Shown here: in pieces, positions 40,372-41,807 of the stretch
How positions within the stretch are numbered: position 1 is the stretch's first letter
Layout: each line of letters begins with the position of its first letter
Source: Candidatus Heimdallarchaeota archaeon
GTDB taxonomy: Archaea; Asgardarchaeota; Heimdallarchaeia; Heimdallarchaeales; Kariarchaeaceae
DNA length: 41,807 nt
Direction: 5' to 3'
Assembly (NCBI GenBank): GCA_029882335.1
Contig: JAOUKW010000004.1
Coordinates: 1 to 41,807 of the forward strand
Notes under the pieces: generated by a model
Seen by the model: only the letters and a program-made list of their open reading frames with translations
The model's database searches: none
What the model was told of the DNA's origin: nothing
Made by a program: the position numbers and the translations under genes

Positions 40372-41517
40372 TTATTTTATCTCTTTTATTAGTTCGCGTG
40401 CTATGATTATCTTTCTAACTTCTGTAGTTCCTGCACCAATCTCTAGTAATTTCGCATCTCTAGCAAATTTTTCAATTTTGTACTCTTTCATATATCCATA
40501 ACCACCAAGTATTTGGATCGCATCAAGTGCATGTATGGTTGATTTTTCTGATGCATGCATAATTGATGCACACGATTCTTTATTTGCATTATGATTTGTT
40601 TCGATTTCTGATAATGCCCAGTAGACAAGGAAATGTGATGCTTGAGTTTCTGTGTACATATTGGCGATTTTTTCCTTAATTAATTGAAATTCATTTATTG
40701 GTTTTCCAAATTGATGTCTCTCAGAGGAATATTTTAATGAAATATCTAAGGCTGTTTTTGAGATACCAAGGCTAATTGCAGCCAATACTGCTCTTTCAAT
40801 AGCAAGACCCGACATAGCAACACTTCTCCCATTATTTACTTGACCAAGTATATTTTCTTTGGGAATAGCTACATCTTCAAGAAATATTTCACCTGTTAAA
40901 GAACCTCTCATACCCATTTTTTCCATTGGTTTACCCGTAGTGACTCCTTTCGTATTCATCGGCATGATGAATGCAGTTACGCCTTTACCACCTGCAGAAG
41001 GATTAGTTTTTGCATAGATTAGTGCAATATCTCCAATAGGTGCATTGGTAATAAATGTCTTTGATCCTGATAAAATATAAAAATCACCTTCTTCTACTGC
41101 AGTGGTTTTTAATCCCATCGCGTCCGACCCTGAATTAGGTTCAGTAAGTGCTAGACACCCAACTTTTTTTCCTGTTACTAAATCTGGAACATATTTTTGT
41201 CTTTGAATTTCATTTGCATTTCGAAAAATATTATCAAGACATAGGTTTGAGTGTGCTCCTACGGATAAAGCGAAAGCTGGAGAAATTCTTGATAGTTCTT
41301 CTAAAATAATTCCTTGTGTGATGTAATCAGCACCAGCACCTTCATAATCTGGATGGATGGTTGGACCTAAAAGACCTAATTCACCTATTTCTCGGAATAA
41401 TTCTAGAGGAAAGTAATCTTCTTTATCCATCTTTTCTGCTACTTTATCCAGTTTTTCAACAGCAAAATCCCTCACCGTCTCTTGTATTATTTGATGTTCC
41501 TCAGAAAAGATATTCAT
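40372..41517 (-). CDS. Acyl-CoA dehydrogenase, isovaleryl-CoA type
   Basis: A 381-residue FAD enzyme making the 2,3-double bond in an acyl-CoA. FAD motifs are LALTEPNSGSDAMGL and FITNAPIGD, then MGMRGSLTGEIFLEDV and RHQFGKPINEFQLIKEKIA. The C-terminal end LEIGAGTTEVRKIIIAREL lacks the catalytic Glu of short/medium-chain enzymes (YEGT). The base is instead available in GLAIERAVLAA, the helix-G position used by isovaleryl-CoA and long-chain enzymes. Together with the IGAGTxEVR ending this points to isovaleryl-CoA dehydrogenase (leucine breakdown) or a close relative. It is first in the cluster. The electron acceptor ETF is not in the window. Confidence 0.93.
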   Translation of the reverse strand: MNIFSEEHQIIQETVRDFAVEKLDKVAEKMDKEDYFPLELFREIGELGLLGPTIHPDYEGAGADYITQGIILEELSRISPAFALSVGAHSNLCLDNIFRNANEIQRQKYVPDLVTGKKVGCLALTEPNSGSDAMGLKTTAVEEGDFYILSGSKTFITNAPIGDIALIYAKTNPSAGGKGVTAFIMPMNTKGVTTGKPMEKMGMRGSLTGEIFLEDVAIPKENILGQVNNGRSVAMSGLAIERAVLAAISLGISKTALDISLKYSSERHQFGKPINEFQLIKEKIANMYTETQASHFLVYWALSEIETNHNANKESCASIMHASEKSTIHALDAIQILGGYGYMKEYKIEKFARDAKLLEIGAGTTEVRKIIIARELIKEIK

Positions 41518-41599
41518 TAATGTTGATTTAAACCATCCATATATTTTGGTTATCTTAACGTATGTGAATAAATGATCTCTAAATTAAAAATAGTAAGAT

Positions 41600-41807
41600 T
41601 TATTCTTCTTCATCATCTACTACATTAGGAGAAATGTTTAGGTTAACCATATGTGTATCTGTGGAGTGAATTTGTTTCAAATCAGTTACTCCTGGTTTGA
41701 TTAATGGTGTATTTCCAACCAAACCTCCCATTTTCTGTCTTCTTTTTTCTCTTTCTTCCTCTATCATTTCATCATAATTGGTCTTCCATATCATATACAA
41801 TTGAATT
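41600..41807 (-). CDS. C-terminal tail of a protein cut by the right edge
   Basis: The frame is open to the window edge, so this is probably the last about 68 residues of a longer gene. It reads a short hydrophobic end (QLYMIWKTNY), a highly charged helix (DEMIEEEREKRRQKMGG), a polar segment with PLIKPGV and a clearly acidic terminus (VVDDEEE). The pattern of a possible membrane helix followed by a charged helix and an acidic tail suggests a small membrane-anchored subunit, such as a gamma subunit of a sodium-pump decarboxylase, but nothing specific is recognised. Confidence 0.5.
   Translation of the reverse strand, partial: IQLYMIWKTNYDEMIEEEREKRRQKMGGLVGNTPLIKPGVTDLKQIHSTDTHMVNLNISPNVVDDEEE

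Overview
The window is AT-rich (roughly two thirds A+T by eye) and looks archaeal, most probably from an Asgard archaeon (Promethearchaeota), with Heimdallarchaeia as my best guess. Archaeal signs are a small RNA polymerase subunit RpoK/Rpb6, an isoprenyl diphosphate synthase, actinobacterial/archaeal-type inositol-1-phosphate synthases, an MGRT...TYR protein of the kind common in archaea, and many genes with a TATA-like box about 25 bases before the start codon (leaderless layout). A Ras/Rab-like small GTPase together with proton-pumping complex I genes and a fatty/branched-chain acyl-CoA oxidation cluster point towards Asgard. The lineage is inferred from gene content only.

Layout. 1-5794 (+): a peptide/nickel-type (Dpp/Opp) ABC importer: permease B (cut by the window edge), permease C, ATPases F and D, with two unrecognised membrane proteins interleaved; no solute-binding protein is in view. 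5885-7156 (+): a methyltransferase with a cysteine-rich zinc-binding N-terminus. 7181-11279 (-): two tandem inositol-1-phosphate synthase paralogues (one canonical, one that has lost key lysines), a sugar/polyol-phosphate nucleotidyltransferase and a polyprenyl diphosphate synthase; together these could serve isoprenoid lipid and inositol headgroup synthesis. 11370-18785 (-): the complex I membrane arm in the order nuoH-J-K-L-M-N; nuoA-D and nuoI are absent. 18957-20687: Ras-like GTPase, a gene-poor stretch with two small ORFs and inverted repeats. 20715-24233: RNase II/R exonuclease, a DUF35 zinc-ribbon/OB protein and rpoK.

24349-27992 (-): a heterodimeric ABC exporter with one degenerate ATP site. 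28160-33998 (+): a tight five-gene cassette of a PhoU-like (DUF47) protein, a doubly membrane-anchored binding protein, a fused two-domain permease and two ATPases. The two ATPases are co-degenerate: the first keeps Walker A/B but has lost its signature motif, the second keeps its signature but has lost the Walker A lysine and the catalytic glutamate. They can therefore form only one canonical ATP site. This is the most unusual system in the window.

33990-41807: an isocitrate/isopropylmalate-dehydrogenase family enzyme, a small zinc ribbon with a TauE/SafE exporter, UDP-glucose dehydrogenase, and a catabolic cluster (isovaleryl-CoA-type acyl-CoA dehydrogenase, crotonase-family enzyme, 3-hydroxyacyl-CoA dehydrogenase, amidohydrolase), ending in the C-terminal tail of a gene cut by the right edge. 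I found no tRNA, rRNA, CRISPR array, insertion sequence or phage gene.
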